Shown here one piece after another: positions 34,916-37,656 of a DNA stretch of 37,656 bases. How positions within the stretch are numbered: the first letter of the stretch is position 1; every line of letters starts with the position of its first letter. The notes under the pieces were generated by a model. The model was given only the letters and a program-made list of their open reading frames with translations, searched no databases and was not told where the DNA came from. Both the position numbers and the translations under genes were made by a program. The DNA comes from Phallus indusiatus (lineage: Eukaryota > Basidiomycota > Agaricomycetes > Phallales > Phallaceae), in the NCBI GenBank assembly GCA_027605045.1, contig JAQFWX010000203.1:1-37656 (forward strand), in the 5' to 3' direction.

Positions 34916-35357
34916 AAACTCCATTTGTGTCTCATGTACAAGTGTGTGCAAGTATCAAATATACATGTACGTATTGTGCGAGTGTAGAGTGCGCAATTGT
35001 GTCCTGGATGCACTTTATATATTTTGTCTCACGTGTGAGTAGTGTGCTAGTGTCATGTGTACATGTATTGTGTCAGTGTACAATTGTGTCCAGGACACAA
35101 ATTTATACTCTTGTGATTGAGACAGAATTTCGAAACAGGTCATATATAAAGTACATGCATGCAATTATGTCCTGGACACAATTGCATACTGGCACAACAC
35201 ATGCATACATGACACTAGCATGCTACTCGCATGTGAGACAAAATATATAAAGTGCACAATTGTGTCCTGGACACAATTGTACACTCTACACTCACATAAT
35301 ACGTGCATGTATATTTGATACTCGCACACACTTGCACATGAGACACAAATGGAGTTT
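34916..35357. repeat. Large fold-back inverted repeat
   Basis: The left arm (about 34916-35100) and right arm (about 35166-35357) are reverse complements with scattered mismatches, by eye near 90% identity, around a ~65-nt centre. Matching landmarks: ACTCCATTTGTGTCTCATGT on the left against ACATGAGACACAAATGGAGT (one mismatch) on the right, and CACTTTATATATTTTGTCTC against GAGACAAAATATATAAAGTG. The right arm keeps a full 17-mer palindrome where the left has lost about ten bases. A partial direct copy of the left arm lies at 35450-35510. The structure is MITE- or fold-back-like, but I see no target duplication. Confidence 0.85.
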
Positions 35358-35662
35358 GAGATATATATAAAGTGTACAATTGTGTCTGGGACACAATTAC
35401 ATGCCTAACACAAATGTACACTCTGGTGATACCAACACAATAGTGTGTACGAGTATCAAGTGTACGTGCATGTATTGTGCGAGTGTAGAGTGTACAATTG
35501 TGCACTTTATGTCAGGGTACGCTACTCGTCCTCTCATTTTTCCTTATCTATTATCATCAGTATATATTCATTTCTATTCCATTTATATTTCCCATACATT
35601 ACTTCCACCTTCCGTTTATTCCCTCCGTCTATATTTCACCTTCTTCTCACACGCGTTGCGCG

Positions 35663-36659
35663 TGTCATGTAACTGATTGCTTTCATCATCCCTTCCATCA
35701 AAAACACCACAAAACACCAAACACCACAATACCCTATTTCTTTGTTCTTTTCCAATCTCCTCCTTTCCCTTGTCACACTCTGTGACTAATTACCTATTTC
35801 TCCATGGTTTTGCCTTTATTTCTCCTTTTTCTTCTCGTACTCGTAACTCAGCGTGAACGGTGAGTCATCTATGAGTCATTTCTTACTCATCCATGATTCC
35901 CTTTATGGATAAACCGTTCACGCTCAAAACTCTATATAAGAAGGGCACTTTTCTCACTTTGGACATCATCATCATCATCTTATTGTCTTATCTGTCTTAT
36001 CATTCAACTGTAACTACTCTGGTACCTGTTGGTCCAACTATAAACTTGTGTTCAACCACTATCCTAGTCTTTAAGACTTCACTCCTCTTATCTAAACCTT
36101 CCTCTTGTCTATAACCTTATAAACAGCAAATCACTACTGCAACGCTTAACACCGACTTCAATTATCATCCGACTTCATATTTTCTCTGTTGCTGATATCA
36201 CGCAACATCGAAACATTGTCATAAACAACAAACTTAACCATAACATCAAACCTCATCGTATTTGTCGTAACACCACATGCTGGCATAATCTCCGCACATC
36301 ACCGTAATCGCTATCGACCGCACTATTCTCTCTAGTCTAAAAGGACCCCAAGGACTTTCAACCTTCACCAGCAAGGCCTACTCTCTCGAGTCAAGACCAC
36401 TATTCTCCTCAAGTAATTGTAAACGCATACTTTCACGCACATACTTGTAAACGCAAAACTGCGTTAGCCATAGACACTTAAACAAAGTTTGACTTCAAGG
36501 TTCAAGCTGACGGAAGATTGTCATTGATATTCTTCTTGAAGTACTCTTGATTAATCTACAGTATTTAAATTACTGGACCTTACTTACGCAAGTGTCGGAC
36601 GTTGATGTAAAAACCGTTACGCAAGTCACTGTCACGTAAGTTGCGGCGGATACATCACA
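35663..36659 (+). mobile_element. Solo LTR of an LTR retrotransposon, 997 bp
   Basis: The element begins TGTCATG and ends CATCACA. The termini are imperfect inverted repeats (TGTCATG against TGTGATG, with TG...CA ends), and GCGCG flanks both sides directly (35658-35662 and 36660-36664), a 5-bp target-site duplication. Inside is promoter-like sequence: a 12-bp inverted pair AGCGTGAACGGT (35850-35861) / ACCGTTCACGCT (35913-35924), two TGAGTCAT sites (35861, 35872) and a TATA-like TATATAAG (35933-35940). No primer-binding site, gag or pol follows and no second LTR is present, so it is a solo LTR. Orientation is taken from the TATA element. Confidence 0.75.
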
Positions 36660-37096
36660 GCGCGCTCGTACCCGGTGTGATGCCTAGGGGTCACCACCGT
36701 ACCCATACTGTACGGAATACGGCAGCCGTAATATGGACCATACACGTACTGTAAGGATGTCCAAAATTTCAGAGCCGTATCTGTAAAGGTTTCAAACATT
36801 CAAAATACAGACCGTACAAATACGGCCGTTTATGTCTGTAATATGGATACGGGTGACAAAGCATTACTCAGTCTTATGTGATCATGTTCTGCATCCCTCC
36901 GCTTTTCACTTACTTTGGACTGACATCTGTGGCTACGAGCAACCGTGAATGATCCTCGGTAACCACTTATGTTAACTTAGGCTTAGACTCGATCTATGGA
37001 TACCATGTAGTGACAGTGACTGTAGCATGGTATAAAATTTTTTTCGCACTCTACTTCTCTCTCTTGCTTCAAGCATCTGTCTGTCTCATTTTCGCC
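36660..37096. other. Subtelomeric spacer with CGTAC/CCGTA repeats
   Basis: Between 36670 and 36850 the motifs CCGTA, CGTAC and TACGG recur many times in both orientations, with GTAATATGGA twice (36728 and 36838 areas). The cause is unclear: perhaps a remnant of an inverted-repeat transposon or a subtelomeric repeat. The rest is featureless. Confidence 0.45.
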
Positions 37097-37327
37097 ATGT
37101 ATCTGCAAGCAGAATGCGATAAGCTCGCTGTTTTATTCAATTCTCTGCCAACTTCACTGCCTGAAAATCCACCCAGTTCAACACTTCCACCCAATCTTGA
37201 TGATGATTTCTTGAACTCGGATGGCGTGTGGCCTGCGTTCAATCGAGCCATGCATGCAGCATTTGGTGACAAGTCCAAAGGCTTGAAGATCAAAAAACGC
37301 AGGTGTCATGAGCCGATTTTCTCGTGA
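37097..37327 (+). CDS. Telomere-proximal short ORF (hypothetical, possibly an exon)
   Basis: From ATG 37097 the frame gives 76 residues: MYLQAECDKLAVLFNSLPTS, a Pro-rich part, an acidic patch (NLDDDFLNSDGVWPAFNRAM) and a basic end (KSKGLKIKKRRCHEPIFS). The composition looks like protein, not random sequence. In-frame hydrophobic codons continue upstream to 37010 without an ATG, so this could be a 3' exon. The stop is about 70 nt from the telomere array. Function is unknown; it may be the remnant of a longer subtelomeric gene. Confidence 0.35.
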   Translation: MYLQAECDKLAVLFNSLPTSLPENPPSSTLPPNLDDDFLNSDGVWPAFNRAMHAAFGDKSKGLKIKKRRCHEPIFS

Positions 37328-37395
37328 CATCGAATTAACGGCTTATTTCGATTTCACATTCTTTTTCGAACTCGAACGAACGAACCTTATAGAGA

Positions 37396-37656
37396 TTAGG
37401 GTTTAGGGTTTAGGGTTTAGGGTTTAGGGTTTAGGGTTTAGGGTTTAGGGTTTAGGGTTTAGGGTTTAGGGTTTAGGGTTTAGGGTTTAGGGTTTAGGGT
37501 TTAGGGTTTAGGGTTTAGGGTTTAGGGTTTAGGGTTTAGGGTTTAGGGTTTAGGGTTTAGGGTTTAGGGTTTAGGGTTTAGGGTTTAGGGTTTAGGGTTT
37601 AGGGTTTAGGGTTTAGGGTTTAGGGTTTAGGGTTTAGGGTTTAGGGTTTAGGGTTT
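37396..37656 (+). repeat. Telomere repeat array (TTTAGGG)n
   Basis: After one TTAGGG unit (37396-37401), 36 uninterrupted TTTAGGG units follow, and the window ends partway through the next. The G-rich strand reads 5' to 3' to the right edge, so this is the right chromosome end. The seven-base unit is the plant (Arabidopsis) type, not the TTAGGG usual in fungi. Confidence 0.97.

Larger units (their letters stand above)
34575..35396. repeat. Array of palindromic 17-mers
   Basis: The near-perfect palindrome TTGTGTCCTGGACACAA occurs about nine times. Starts are near 34575 (one base short), 34665, 34721, 34818, 34997 (half copy), 35084, 35165, 35260 and 35380, with spacing of roughly 55-180 nt. 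Each copy is an 8-nt inverted repeat around one central base. Linkers between copies are also related, for example GAGACACAAG after the copies at 34575 and 34721. Some copies belong to the arms of the large inverted repeat listed separately; others lie outside it. Confidence 0.85.

Noticed and set aside
34575..35396. CRISPR-like array
   Set aside because: The palindromes recur at uneven spacing with related, non-unique linkers, and this is a eukaryotic chromosome end.
35893..36114. Plus-strand ORF inside the solo LTR
   Set aside because: It starts in the LTR's TATA region, is compositionally simple and has no gag or pol similarity.

Overview
This is the right-hand end of a fungal chromosome, most likely from a mushroom-forming basidiomycete (Agaricomycetes). 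The evidence is short GT-AG introns (about 48-79 nt) in almost every gene, a basidiomycete-style tetraspanin, a Yck-like casein kinase with a long Arg/Glu-rich tail, and a terminal telomere array. The telomere unit is TTTAGGG, with the G-rich strand running 5' to 3' off the right edge.

Layout. 1.2-5.8 kb: three single-pass membrane proteins of similar build (one +, two -). 6.7-9.2 kb (+): a WD40-like protein ending in a DUF2415-like segment. 10.7-11.6 kb (-): a DsbA/FrnE-family thiol oxidoreductase. 13.2-15.6 kb (-): a 712-residue short-chain dehydrogenase (SDR) homologue with a very long disordered N-terminus, a ~160-residue low-complexity insertion in the Rossmann fold, and Phe/Arg where the catalytic Tyr/Lys should be. 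16.2-17.8 kb (+): tetraspanin. 18.2-18.7 kb (-): a decayed gene. 19.5-23.0 kb (+): secreted GH3 beta-glucosidase. 23.5-24.2 kb (+): small, probably mitochondrial protein. 24.7-26.8 kb (-): casein kinase I. 28.7-31.7 kb (+): MFS sugar transporter split by 27 introns, with exons as short as 5 and 8 nt.

From about 31.7 kb the sequence is subtelomeric. It holds an AT-rich gene-poor stretch, one unrecognised minus-strand coding unit, a block of palindromes and a large fold-back inverted repeat (34.5-35.5 kb), a solo LTR with a 5-bp target duplication (35.66-36.66 kb), a short orphan ORF, and 261 nt of telomere repeat.

The beta-glucosidase and sugar transporter could act together in cellobiose/oligosaccharide use: extracellular cleavage, then import. 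That is inference only. No other functional grouping is evident.

Quality note. At least a dozen places in seven genes read as single-base gains or losses, mostly in homopolymers. They occur in highly conserved genes such as casein kinase I, where correcting them restores universal motifs. I read these as probable consensus errors, not pseudogenes. The SDR, tetraspanin, 23.5-kb gene and transporter assemble cleanly with intact frames.
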